Shown: positions 10,401 to 19,704, numbered from the stretch's first letter. The stretch: 64,000 nucleotides of DNA from Panopea generosa (GCA_029582155.1 CM055906.1:1-64000), one strand, 5' to 3'. Program-made: numbers and translations. The notes: generated by a model from the sequence alone, not told the origin.

Positions 10401-11122
10401 CTTCATCTATAATTTTAAGCATGTGAATTTATACCTGCATAAAGTAAATTTTTATCGAATATTTTATACAGTTTGACATATGATTATGCCAAATGAAAAG
10501 GGTTTCGATCGCACTCTCCAACAACAAAATAATCTGCAGTATTTTGCAGAAGAGCTGCATACTGTTTACATGAGCGTATCTGAACATTTTCAATTTTACC
10601 CGAGTGTTGATGCCACCTTTACCTGTCTGACGAGTAGCCTAATATATGTTTTAACATACTATCAAATACTATCAAATAAATTAAAAATATCTTCCAGGTG
10701 ACAAAAAATGAATGAACGTTGGTATCTAAAAACAGAAGATATTGTTTACCTTGAAGAGTCATCATTTCTTTATGTTTTGGCCATAAACGTTTTCGATTGA
10801 AATATGTACCGACATATTTGTAGAAAGACACTATTAATATTTCTATTCATTGTTCGAATTATACCATTGAACTGAAACGCCAATGATTACGGCATATTTA
10901 GATTCATAGTAAAATCCCGTTAACTCTCGTTAATTTTGTAATGCGTTGTAAAGACTATGCACAATGATTGTACAGATCAAGTACTCCTGTTGTTGGAAAT
11001 GGTGGACAGCCATAGACGTCACTGTGACGTTATTAAAACAAATTTCGTTTCTTTCATATAAGTTTAAGGAAATTTGGAATTGGAATATTTAAAATGATAC
11101 ACTGAATGATAAACATAACAAC
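10401..11122. other. Intron sequence, nothing recognised
   Basis: Remainder of the intron before TSR exon 3. A/T-rich, with short frames on both strands (10480-10831) lacking domains. No repeat ends were seen. Confidence 0.45.
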
Positions 11123-11228
11123 ACCAATGTTGTCTAATCAGTAGATATTAATCTTAATTATTTATCCTGCCAAAATATTACCAGTAGAGCTAAGTACATT
11201 TGCATTATGTTCTAAACTTCGGTTGCAG
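11123..11228 (+). repeat. Duplicated intron flank upstream of TSR exon 3
   Basis: The 106 bases before exon 3 match the 117 bases before exon 4 (12392-12508). Shared landmarks are accaatgt, the phrase ccaaaatatta(c/t)cagtagagc and taagt(a/g)catttgcattat, in the same order and near-equal spacing to the splice site. The exon duplication therefore carried intron sequence with it. Confidence 0.85.
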
Positions 11229-11399
11229 ACGATGATAATTTTACCACATGGTCCAGCTGGACGTCGTGCGACCAGACATGTGGTGATGGTAAAATGTTCC
11301 GGTTCCGTGACTGTGCAGACACAAATGAAGATGGGCTTAAAGCATGTATCGGAGATAAGACAGATATGACAACATGTAATAATGGCTCCTGTCCTACAG
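11229..11399 (+). CDS. Exon 3: thrombospondin type 1 repeat (TSR-2)
   Basis: 171 bases between acceptor ggttgcag and donor gtaatg, phase 1 in and out. It reads DDNFTTWSSWTSCDQTCGDG, then KMFRFRDCADTNEDGLKAC, then IGDKTDMTTCNNGSCPT. Two Trp of the ladder are kept (WSSW); the first is replaced by Phe-Thr-Thr. CDQTCGDG, the Arg layer FRFRDC and six Cys fit a TSR. Between Cys 3 and Cys 4 sits DTNEDG, which resembles an acidic DxNxDG calcium-binding loop and is unusual in place of the more common Pro/Gly-rich loop. By my count it differs from exon 4 at about 7 of 57 residues, indicating a recent duplication. Confidence 0.92.
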
Positions 11400-12391
11400 G
11401 TAATGGCTACTGATTTATTTCGATATGATATTGTCAATAAAATATGGCGAAATAAGAATGAGAGGCGATTTGCTCACGACGGTGAGCGGAATAAAACTAT
11501 AAATTTGAAAAGAAGCGTTGATGACGAACATAATATCAAGAGTCTTGAACCAAAAGAAAAAAATGAACGGTCGAATGGAAGCATATATTGCAAAAAAAGA
11601 AAAGAAAATAAACATTTTCGGAATTTTATTTCTGTCCATGCGAACTAATGTTAAATACAATACCTCTCGAGACACAGTCCCATAGCAACTAAACGGTATT
11701 CTAGTTACTTGTCATCATGAATGACTGATAATCAACCTGTGATTGAATGACATTACGACAAACGTTTCAAATAGTCTACCCCAGTCCCTAATATCTCCCG
11801 AACAAGGTCTAGTTACCGCCAGTGGAAATACAGGGAATTCAATGCCTGTCCAACAATTAATAGCTATTAAATGCTTACAAAACTGTGACACCATTTTAAA
11901 TGTTCCTGAAGTAGCTGACAGATCAACGTGCTCGAATGTGATTAAATCTCATTGCTTTATAACGGACCCAATCGGAGGAGGTTAATTTTCAAAATAGAAT
12001 GACTTTATTCACATGACCATTTGCAAGACCCCAAAGAATTTAGAATAGGGATATCGTTTCAAGTTTACATATCGGTTTTGTCATATTTTGGCGGATTTGC
12101 CATTACTAAATATATACTATTCGTTTGATATTTATTGATGATAATGAGATGCTTTTTATCCATTTTGATAATTATTTTATTTTTCAAGACATTCATTACT
12201 GTAACAGCGTTTTATCCCAATACACTCCCTTTAAGCTTAAATTGCTTTTAACAACGCAGCTTTGAGCTTTTGACATTTAATATTAATCTGAAAGTTTATA
12301 GGTCTAAATTTTAGTATATTGTAAAAACGGTATTGTCAAACTTGATCGCTCCGTTCATTGATAACTCATTAATTATACAGTGTTTCCCCAT
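11400..12391. other. Intron between TSR exons 3 and 4
   Basis: Contains intronic repeat copy 2 (11780-11867). The plus frame 11382-11648 begins inside exon 3 out of frame and is not a gene. The rest is A/T-rich with nothing recognised. The first bases after the donor, gtaatggctactga, match those after exon 4. Confidence 0.5.
11780..11867. repeat. Intronic repeat, copy 2 (partner 9187-9271)
   Basis: Same sequence as 9187-9271 from the ctccc phrase through atgcctgtccaacaatt to tagctat. Here the sequence continues into taaatgcttac, whereas copy 1 is interrupted at the same point by the Harbinger-like block, so this copy shows the uninterrupted state. Confidence 0.75.
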
Positions 12392-12508
12392 ACCAATGTC
12401 GACTAATAAGTAGAGTTTAACCGTACTTACTTAGCCTTCCAAAATATTATCAGTAGAGCTAAGTGCATTTGCATTATCCCCTTAGTGTGTAGTTTTATTT
12501 GGTTCCAG
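12392..12508 (+). repeat. Duplicated intron flank upstream of TSR exon 4
   Basis: Partner of 11123-11228, with the same order of landmarks leading into the splice acceptor (ggttccag here, ggttgcag there). About 11 extra bases lie just before the acceptor in this copy. Confidence 0.85.
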
Positions 12509-12679
12509 ACGACGACGTTTTTACCACATGGTCCAGCTGGACGTCTTGCGACCAGACATGCGGTGATGGTAAAATGTTCCGATTCCGTGACTGTGCAGAC
12601 ACAAATGGAGATGGGGTTAAAGCATGTAATGGAGATAAGACAGATATGAAAACATGTAATAATGGCTCATGTTTCAAAG
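12509..12679 (+). CDS. Exon 4: thrombospondin type 1 repeat (TSR-3)
   Basis: 171 bases between acceptor ggttccag and donor gtaatgg, phase 1 in and out. It reads DDDVFTTWSSWTSCDQTCGD, then GKMFRFRDCADTNGDGVKAC, then NGDKTDMKTCNNGSCFK. All six Cys are present, with the WSSW pair and the Arg layer. The DTNGDG loop is a closer match to an acidic calcium-binding loop than in exon 3. It is the sister copy of exon 3 and its flanks are duplicated too. The minus-strand frame over the same bases is a shadow. Confidence 0.93.
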
Positions 12680-13237
12680 GTAATGGTTACTGAGTTTTTA
12701 TTTTGAGTTTACATGTATTTTAGTAATTATGGGGAAACCATTTTTACATAACGTATTGCATTTTGTAAACCTTAATGCCACCGTTCTTCTATTGAATCAA
12801 ACATGCCTGCAACAATTTAAGCGCCTGTTCCAATCGTTACATATACACAATCACTGTTTTATCAAGTTAGACTTCCGCACCTTATCATCTTCAAGTCTTT
12901 CTACAAGGTTGTACTGGGTTAAGCAATTTGTTAATGTTTATAAACTAAAATGTGATCTCTGGTAAAATGTCAGAATTGTAGCCCTTTTAACATCATACAC
13001 GGCTGTTATACTTTTTCATAGCTATCTCTTTAGATGTTGGATTATTTCAGCCGGTTTTAACCTAAACATCATGACTGGGTTTTGGCCGTTGGAACAGTAC
13101 GTATTCTTTTCCCTAAGAATATCGTAATAATTATATCAAGACTTTCAGCCGAATACTTTTTTAAAATTGAAATGGACATTCCAAAATATATATCAAATGC
13201 TATCCGTGTAATATGACGTACAATTCTTCGTTGCTAG
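12680..13237. other. Intron between TSR exons 4 and 5
   Basis: About 560 bases without recognised repeats. The short plus frame 12729-12965 has no domain. It ends with the acceptor ttgctag (13231-13237). Confidence 0.5.
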
Positions 13238-13408
13238 ACAATGATAGGTTCTCCGCGTGGACTAGTTGGTCGTCATGTGGCATGATACTCGGTGATTGTA
13301 AAAAGTACAGGCTGCGAAGCTGTGAAGACACAAATGGAGACGGGCACACAGCCTGTGTAGGAGATACAATTGAGTTCTATACATGCAATACTGGACCTTG
13401 CTTGACAG
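13238..13408 (+). CDS. Exon 5: TSR-4 with an altered cysteine pattern
   Basis: 171 bases between acceptor cgttgctag and donor gtatat, phase 1 in and out. It reads NDRFSAWTSWSSCGMILGDC, then KKYRLRSCEDTNGDGHTAC, then VGDTIEFYTCNTGPCLT. The sister exon 6 has CDMTCGDG where this one has CGMILGDC, so the second conserved Cys has become Leu and a new Cys appears three positions later in place of Gly. The total stays at six, but the disulfide geometry must differ or the domain is decaying. The frame is open and both splice sites are good, which argues against a simple pseudo-exon. The downstream intron start matches that after exon 6. Confidence 0.85.
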
Positions 13409-13691
13409 GTATATACTATCATGTCAATGTTGCTATGTTATCACAAGAACCTCGTGTATATGAACTATGCTCGGGCACAATAGATAACATTGACATTACA
13501 ATGAGAAAGTAAGAAAGCGTTAGATCCTTCATGTGCTATGCATAGTATTGTACCATCGTTCTTACTCCGATGTATGATTTTGGCCTTCAGTTTTTAAACT
13601 TTCCGATTTCTAATATAAGTAAGAAGAAATTTATTAATCTTCAATTTAGTAAAGAATCCTTGGGTTAAAAATAACCAGCTCCAGTGGTTAC
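13409..13691. other. Intron start after TSR exon 5
   Basis: The first 40 bases, starting gtatatactatcatg with gttgctat following, match the bases after exon 6 (14948 onward), so exons 5 and 6 also duplicated with some intron. The rest shows nothing recognised. Confidence 0.55.
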
Positions 13692-13695
13692 ATAC

Positions 13696-13954
13696 TGTAA
13701 AACACTTTTTATTAGCGAGACGTTATTTTCGCTGTCATTCGCAAGTTTCAACCCTCGCGAATTCAAAGATTTCGTTTAAATTACAATCATGTCGAACTTC
13801 ACTGTCCGAATGTTTAAAATATCCTAATAAAAAATGCATTTCCGTCGGTTTCACTTTTGAACGTCGCGAATTCAACATTTCGCAAATGAATTAAATAGGA
13901 AAATTCAAAGCAAATTCGCAAAATAAATTTTACACGAATTTAAAGTGTTTTACA
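13696..13954. mobile_element. MITE, 259 bp, with terminal inverted repeats
   Basis: The ends are tgtaaaacactttt and, inverted, aaagtgttttaca. Both sides carry the same four bases, atac (13692-13695 and 13955-13958), a candidate target-site duplication. The interior has repeated cgcgaattcaa and attcgc phrases in both senses. There is no coding capacity, so it is a non-autonomous DNA transposon; superfamily not assigned. Confidence 0.8.
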
Positions 13955-13958
13955 ATAC

Positions 13959-14589
13959 ACATATTCATTGGTTAATCAACGCGGATTTTCCGCATCATAT
14001 CTTTATAATATATGTTTGGATGGCTATTTGATATCCATTCGATCTGTTCTTACCAAAACGACTTGTCTGCTCTTTTGGTCTTTGATACAGAACGCATTCT
14101 TTATTTCAATCAAAAATATAATAATAACATCCAAACATTCAGTCAGAAAATTTCTCTCCATACAGGTCACGGACAAACTGTGACATATTTTCATTTTACA
14201 TGGGTGGTTTATTGGACGAAAGAAATGCATATGGACCGAGAAGAAATAAATCAAGTGAAATAAATTTACTGGTCCATCCTTGTATAAATTAAAAAGATCA
14301 TGTCTCTAGGACAAATCTGACTTAAATGCGCCGATAAAGAGTATTTCCTCCATCCCACGAGGCTGCACGTGCACGATTTACAACATGCAAATGTATAGGA
14401 ACACCCACAATATAAATTTTCAATTACTCTGTGTATAAACAGGTTATGCATACATGTACCTAATACTCGTGACATTCATGCACATTTACGTAAGAACTAA
14501 CATACCAAACTGCACCATATACGACGAGTAAAAAAGGTAATATAACAGTATCAAAAACATCAAAACATACCTGGATTCAAATGAAACAG
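13959..14589. other. Intron sequence, nothing recognised
   Basis: Short overlapping frames on both strands (13968-14263 plus, 14024-14475 minus) have no domain and contradict one another. No clear repeat structure was seen. Confidence 0.45.
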
Positions 14590-14678
14590 AACAAGAAAAT
14601 ATGCAGCCAGTCCGGGACACAAGCCCGGAACTTTCGCTTACAGAGCAAATGCTGTCACGACTGAGCTAGCCGGGCAGA
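14590..14678 (-). mobile_element. tRNA-like SINE head, degenerate
   Basis: On the minus strand it reads gcccggctagctcagtcg, an A box of tRNA-Lys type, followed about 40 bases later by ccgggcttgtgtcccgg in the B-box and T-arm position. The T stem pairs but the conserved TTC of the loop is lost and the anticodon arm is ambiguous. I found no SINE body beyond it. It is a decayed tRNA-derived element, not a tRNA gene, lying about 100 bases upstream of TSR exon 6. Confidence 0.55.
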
Positions 14679-14776
14679 TGAATATTTTTTTCCATATAGA
14701 ATAAGTACACACTGTGACATATACATGTTAACCAGCCGTTTTAATATGAGGTAAATCGAATTTGTTTCGTTGACAG

Positions 14777-14947
14777 CTAACGATACGCTCTCCACGTGGA
14801 CTAGTTGGTCGTCATGTGACATGACATGTGGTGATGGTAAAAAGTTCCGGATGCGTAGCTGTGAAGACAAAAATGGAGACGGTCAGGAAACCTGTGTAGG
14901 AGATAAAATAGAGTTCTCTACATGCAATAATGGACCTTGCTTGGCAG
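14777..14947 (+). CDS. Exon 6: thrombospondin type 1 repeat (TSR-5)
   Basis: 171 bases between acceptor cgttgacag and donor gtatat, phase 1 in and out. It reads NDTLSTWTSWSSCDMTCGDG, then KKFRMRSCEDKNGDGQETC, then VGDKIEFSTCNNGPCLA. It has the six Cys, the WTSW pair, CGDG turn and Arg layer of a TSR, plus the acidic DKNGDG loop. It is the sister of exon 5 and keeps the normal cysteine order that exon 5 has lost. The split first codon joins as Ala where the other copies have Asp. The minus frame 14655-14870 is a shadow. Confidence 0.92.
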
Positions 14948-15390
14948 GTATATACTTTCATATAATGTTGCTATAGTATGACATGCAAACCGTACATACA
15001 CTATCAATGTATCTACCAAACCAATATATTTGGTGTCAACAATAACTTATATACTATGGTTTTACATGCAACATATCTGGACTGGACGTACAATTTACAT
15101 ATATTTGCTATGGTAATTATGGTAAAAGTTATTTTTTATTATTATGTATATCTATTATGCTTAAGATTTTTTGGTAACTGGGTCCTTTGAATGTTGCGTG
15201 TTATGTTAGACATACATTTTTGTAGTTTTGATAAAACTCTTATTCTGATAACTCAATTTATCACATTGGACTTCTTTAGGAATATATATTCACTATTTGA
15301 AAATCAGATTTGACTACTCGACAGGAACAATTTACATGCATGCTTAAAATAATAATGTATGCAGTACGCTTTATGTTTGTTTTTCTTCAG
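14948..15390. other. Intron after TSR exon 6
   Basis: A/T-rich intron ending in a strong polypyrimidine tract and acceptor (gtttttcttcag, to 15390). The plus frame 14978-15190 has no domain. Confidence 0.5.
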
Positions 15391-15461
15391 GACACGTACG
15401 TAACGTAAGATTTGTGCGTGAAACTGTACCGGCCTTCAAGACCAGATCAGAGGATGGCTGA
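15391..15461 (+). pseudogene. Possible last exon or decayed TSR exon
   Basis: After a strong acceptor (ttttcttcag), the phase-1 frame reads HVRNVRFVRETVPAF, then KTRSEDG and a stop TGA at 15459. Read across frames, the nucleotides resemble the middle of TSR exon 2: gcgtgaaactgtacc here against gcgaaactgtacc there, followed by aggatggc against agatggc. No frame restores the Trp ladder or Cys set. Either a sixth TSR has decayed here, or the gene uses the remnant as a short terminal exon giving a tail of about 24 residues. Transcript data would be needed to choose. Confidence 0.4.
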
Positions 15462-15576
15462 TAAGGACTTTATTACAATCGTATTCATAGGACAAAAATG
15501 ATCGAATAAGAATTGGACGTAATACATGACATTTACCCCGCGTGGTATTAGCATGATTATTTGTAATTGATTTGAT

Positions 15577-16148
15577 TACAAGCTTCTCGATCTCATTGAA
15601 ATCAACTTTAGCGTCATTACTCTACGCACGATAGATCTGACGGCCACACATAGAAGGTCACCTCAGAATAACCTTTTCACCAACCAATCAATATTTTGAA
15701 AGTGGAAGTAGAAATCTGTTTACCGAAGAAAAATCTATATTTAGCTATGTAATGTGGATTATCACGCGTTTATATTTGTTTACGACGAAAAATCATTAAC
15801 GTTTATCATGGGCCATGATAAACGTAAATGATTTTTAGAAATTTTAGAAATCGGTGACGGAACCGGTACATTTGTTATTTATACAACATAGGACGATCAC
15901 GATGACCGAATCTACACCCAGGAAACAGTACTATGTGATTGATTAGTGTCTCTCTATATATCTATCGACGTCATGTTTTAAATTTCAACGAGCTACGAAT
16001 GTAACAATTAACCTGATTGGCTGAGTTGTTATGAATATTAATTACATAAAAGGTCAATTTGAGGTGACCTCCTATGCGTGGTCGTCAGATTTACAGTGCG
16101 TAGAGTATTGAAGCTAAAGTTAATATAAGTTTAAAGAGGTTGCAAGCT
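15577..16148. mobile_element. Foldback element with long inverted arms
   Basis: The outer arms of roughly 100 bases, 15577-15682 and 16048-16148, are reverse complements with some mismatches: left has actctacgcac, atctgacg and aggtcacctca; right has gaggtgacct, cgtcagat and gtgcgtagagt. At the centre, 15789-15836 is a second, tighter palindrome, aaaaatcattaacgtttatc against gataaacgtaaatgattttt around catgggccatg. No coding was seen. This is a non-autonomous inverted-repeat element. Confidence 0.8.
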
Positions 16149-16347
16149 TCCTAACTTAGTATTATGATTAAAACAGAGCATTCTAGTAAATAGAACTCCG
16201 GCATATTGTTCCTATAAGAACCCTTTCAAACATACAACACGTACATTTAATTACTTATTGAATAAACTGTACTTGGTACCCGTTCTTGATCAGGAAATCA
16301 ATATACACTTATTTAATATTTAAACCAAAGTACTTGATGCACTGAAA
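16149..16347. other. Spacer between two inverted-repeat elements
   Basis: About 200 A/T-rich bases with no recognised feature. Confidence 0.5.
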
Positions 16348-17003
16348 TACGGAAACGTTTATTGACCCCCCTTATATTTAAAATAAATAAATATGTCATT
16401 TTCAAAGCGTTATCTATTTACGTTCTAATATAATCTAGATCTATAAATCGTAGCTTTATCAACATGGTGACACATAATGAATTGGTAAATTAAGACGATA
16501 AAAATATTGCGATTATAGTTGTTGAAAAAATAGCTTTTTATATTTTGAATTTATAACTTGGTAATTTTCTGTCGGATATAAATACTTTAAGAAAATATCA
16601 TGTCTTTATACTTGAAGTAATCTACATTTAAGACAGCTTTTACTATATTAATATATAACTCACAATAAAACCTTAAGCATTTATTTAAAAAAACATTTAA
16701 CATATATTAAAACTAAATGTTAAATTGCATAAAACAGATAAATTGAGGAAACAACGTTTAATATAATTGTCGCTCGTATATAATTACTGATCAATTGGTG
16801 AAGATAAATAATAAGCATGGACTGCATGGATAACTTTTTAGTTGTAAATATATATAAAAAAGAAATAAGATTACTTATATATGATACATATATACAATCA
16901 CGTACAACATGCATTTTTGTAATATTAATATATAACTCACAATAAAACCTTCGTTTATGTATTATTTTGGTATATATAAGGGGGGTCAATATACGATTCC
17001 GTA
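16348..17003. mobile_element. TIR element with C6/G6 ends, copy 1 (short form)
   Basis: The left end is tacggaaacgtttattgacc running into cccccttatattta. The right end is its inverse: tatataagg, ggggtcaatatacg, attccgta. Internal phrases (tttgaatttataacttggta, aagataaataataag, atggactgcatggataac, atgcatttttgtaatatta) all recur in order in copy 2. No coding capacity. Superfamily unknown; the tacgga...tccgta termini and the homopolymer of six C just inside are the distinguishing marks. Confidence 0.82.
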
Positions 17004-17499
17004 GTAAATAGTAACCTTTACTAAATCATTTAATGTCCCATGCTTTATCTGAGACAAACCTTATTATTTCATTTAAACTTGATCATTGCTTCCCAAGGTT
17101 TCAGTACGGAAACGTGTATTGACCCCCCTATATTTAAGATAGATAAATGGCAATTTTTCAAGTGGCAAAGTAAGACGATATAAATATTGTGATTATAGTA
17201 ATTGATTTTTTTATATTTTTTATATTTTGAATTTATAACTTGGTAATTTTCTGTTGGGAATAAATACATTTCACGCAAAATTCAAGGTTTTGTCAATTTA
17301 TGTAAATGCACAGTGCGCCACTACGCCTTTCCGGATGTAGTGTCTGTCGGCTGCAATTCGAACTGGCGAAGCTTCAGAAAGTGGCGTGAAAACAAAGGCG
17401 TATGTTCCTTTCCCCACCCAATATTAAGGTGGAGGGGCAGCATATACTCTGCCCACCTCCCACTCCAAAAACAAAAATTATTAAATATGTTTAAAAGTC

Positions 17500-18385
17500 A
17501 CAAAATACAAACAATCTTCAGTAAATAACAACTATGATTTATCTTAAAAGCTAACTAGAGCACAGCATTTGTTGTTTTAATTATTATATCAATGTTACCT
17601 TCTGGGGGAGGCCGCAGCATCGACATAAACCCGCTTCCCACCTTCTTCCTCTTAATTAGTTTGCAGTGAATTGGGTTTACAACCCAGTGAAACAATGAAA
17701 GTTCCTGTTTAATACATCTTACAGTTTTTCATTCTTAATAAAAACGTTTAATATCACCGTGAAAATGTTGGAGTAAATAACAACCAGCTTTCCCCTAGTA
17801 CACTATAAAATTGCAATAATGCATTATTTGGCTTTTAAGATATCAAGATTTTTCAGGGGAGGTTCCTCTTACCCCCACCAGCAAGGGAAACTCTGGAATA
17901 AATGTCAACCATATTTTTTCTTGGAAACTCTTTAGAATGCAGCAGTTGGTGTTTAAAATACAATCTTTTCCTAGGGAGGCCCCGTACCCCGACCAGCAGA
18001 GACCCCACAATCTGGTATAAATAATAACCATTTTCCAAATAAAATCTATTATAATGCATTTTTGTTTTTTAAATATCTTTTTTGCAGGGGAGAAGCCCAA
18101 TAGGTAATACCCTCCCTGATCTCCTCTCATGTCTTGCTCCCAATGCATGAGGTGACGGGTTTAAAACCCGGTCGAAGTTATTTTTTTAATACATTTAATG
18201 CCTTTTTCTTTATACAATATTCAAATATCACAAAATATTGGAGTTTTAACAACCACATCTTTATCTTAACAACTCCATTGAATACAACAGCTTGGGATTA
18301 AGATATCAAAATGATCGGATGGAGGCCCCCGTAGCCTCAATTGTGGGAGGGGATTCTTTCTCCCACACTCTCTTGCCAGGTTGGT
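17500..18385. repeat. Degenerate tandem repeat, about 120 bp, within copy 2
   Basis: A phrase of the type 'g(g)a(g/a)taaataacaacca ... tattaaaatgcagca(t)ttgg ... ttaagatatcaa ... ggggaggccc' recurs starting near 17518, 17770, 17899, 18012 and 18235 with considerable divergence. G/C-rich patches such as gaggccccgtaccccgacc punctuate each copy. Minus frames 17843-18148 are translations of it. It resembles a dispersed tandem repeat I recall from bivalve genomes. Confidence 0.65.
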
Positions 18386-18762
18386 CTCTCAAGTAATTGA
18401 AACGCTCTTACGCCCATGAAAATTTAAATATGATACATATATATAATTGCGAGAAAATAAACTTTGCATTATTACTATATAACTCACGGTAAAACTTGAA
18501 ACACAAGCCATTTAACATGTATTAAAACCAAATGTTAAATTGCATAACATTATAAATTGAGTAAACAACGTTTAATATATTTATCACTCGTTTATAATAG
18601 TCGATCAAATGGTGAAGATAAATAATAAGTATGGACTGCATGGATAACAATTCAGTTGTAAATATATATAATCACATGAAACATGCATTTTTGTAATATT
18701 AATTTATAACTCATGATAGACCCATCAATTATAAATTATTTTGGTGTATATATATAGGGGGT

Positions 18763-18784
18763 GGGGGGGGGGGGGGGGGGGGGG
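18763..18784. repeat. Run of 22 G
   Basis: An uninterrupted G homopolymer following ggggt, inside the G-tract terminal repeat of copy 2, where the other end has six C. Length is prone to slippage and to sequencing or assembly error. Confidence 0.9.
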
Positions 18785-18802
18785 TCAATATACGTTTCCG
18801 TA

Positions 18803-19218
18803 CAAAACAACTGATTGACAGTTTATTTAGAAATAAAATAATATACAAACATCATTAATTGTTGATGTTGATAGATTGTTGCTGTTTTTTCAATTCAATG
18901 TTTATTATTTTATACCTGTAAGGCTATAGCCGATCACCTACCACAGATGTAACCACGTGTCCGTACAATATGTAGAAGTTTACTGGATCCAATCACTTTT
19001 ATATTGTACAGTTTAAAATTCAAGATGTCGACTAAAAAAGAAGAATAATCTTAGTAGAAATTTCAACGATAAAAACGAACAACCGAACAAAATGTTCCGC
19101 ATGACGGTAACGTTGAAAAATCCGAATATCTGTAACTGCAACATCCTTCGTCTACTGCATTGAACTCGCGGTTTATTTACTTGATTTTTCTATACTCTTT
19201 TGATAAATTTCTTTCAGA
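18803..19218. other. Spacer, nothing recognised
   Basis: A/T-rich sequence with no gene, tandem repeat or transposon end that I could identify. Confidence 0.45.
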
Positions 19219-19415
19219 ATGAGATATAGAATAAAGAGATAATTTTACAGTGTTTTGTACAATATTGGAATATATTGTACTCGTACGTATTGTGGTGAAA
19301 ACCATATTGGACTCGGCGTCTCGTCCAATATGGTTTACGTCACAATACATACTCGTAAAATATATTTCCCATATGGTACAAAACACTGTAAAATAACCTT
19401 ATATTACTTACTGCG
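19219..19415. mobile_element. Foldback MITE, near-perfect palindrome
   Basis: The arms 19219-19310 and 19328-19415 are inverted copies: ttttacagtgttttgtac and accatattggac on the left, gtccaatatggt and gtacaaaacactgtaaaa on the right, about ten loop bases (tcggcgtctc) between them. The mirror-image frames on both strands (19177-19464) come from the palindrome. Non-coding inverted-repeat transposon. Confidence 0.85.
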
Positions 19416-19704
19416 TTCCATCACGTCTCAAAAAGGAACCCGGCAAACACCCACGCTTTTCTAGACCAGCCATCAACTGTATTATTAAATAAGCGTGAAC
19501 ATGTCTAAGAGTGAATGGCCTTTCATTGGAAACTCCCTTTAATATACCACTTGAGAATGTGTAAACGTTCAATTACTCCCGCGATATCACTTACTTTAGT
19601 TTCCAATTGAGGGAATTTGCTAGATATCGTACAGAATGATTGACATTCTACATTATTTCAAGTAATTTGCAGGCACACTTCTTGGATATACAATAGAATA
19701 TACA
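19416..19704. other. Sequence between foldback element and gap
   Basis: Single-copy-looking sequence with no feature recognised. It contains no satellite block, so the left border of the satellite lies inside the gap. Confidence 0.55.

Larger units (their letters stand above)
3944..15461 (+). other. Gene locus: secreted protein with tandem TSR domains
   Basis: Six exons in a consistent frame define one gene: a signal-peptide exon ending in phase 1, then five TSR exons that each begin and end in phase 1. Exon lengths of 180, 171, 171, 171 and 171 are all multiples of three, so any exon can be skipped or duplicated without breaking the frame, which is typical of extracellular-domain shuffling. 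The predicted product is a signal peptide followed by about five TSR domains of 57-60 residues, so secreted or, if more exons follow, the ectodomain of a larger protein. No transmembrane or other domain is visible. The closest named gene cannot be told from TSRs alone. The 3' end is uncertain: a possible stop-bearing exon lies at 15391, and a gap plus satellite follow. Confidence 0.8.
17105..18802. mobile_element. TIR element with C6/G6 ends, copy 2 (long form)
   Basis: Same ends as copy 1: tacggaaacgtgtattgacc at the left and, inverted, gggtcaatatacgtttccgt at the right. The left 170 and right 380 bases align with copy 1, but about 1.1 kb (roughly 17275-18415) is additional and includes a degenerate tandem repeat. 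The two copies lie about 100 bases apart in the same orientation. The right end contains a 22-G run. Confidence 0.8.

Noticed and set aside
12495-12677. Minus-strand open frame over TSR exon 4
   Set aside because: Antisense shadow of a clearly coding TSR exon.
19177-19464. Two similar open frames on opposite strands
   Set aside because: They come from the palindromic foldback element, which reads nearly the same on both strands.
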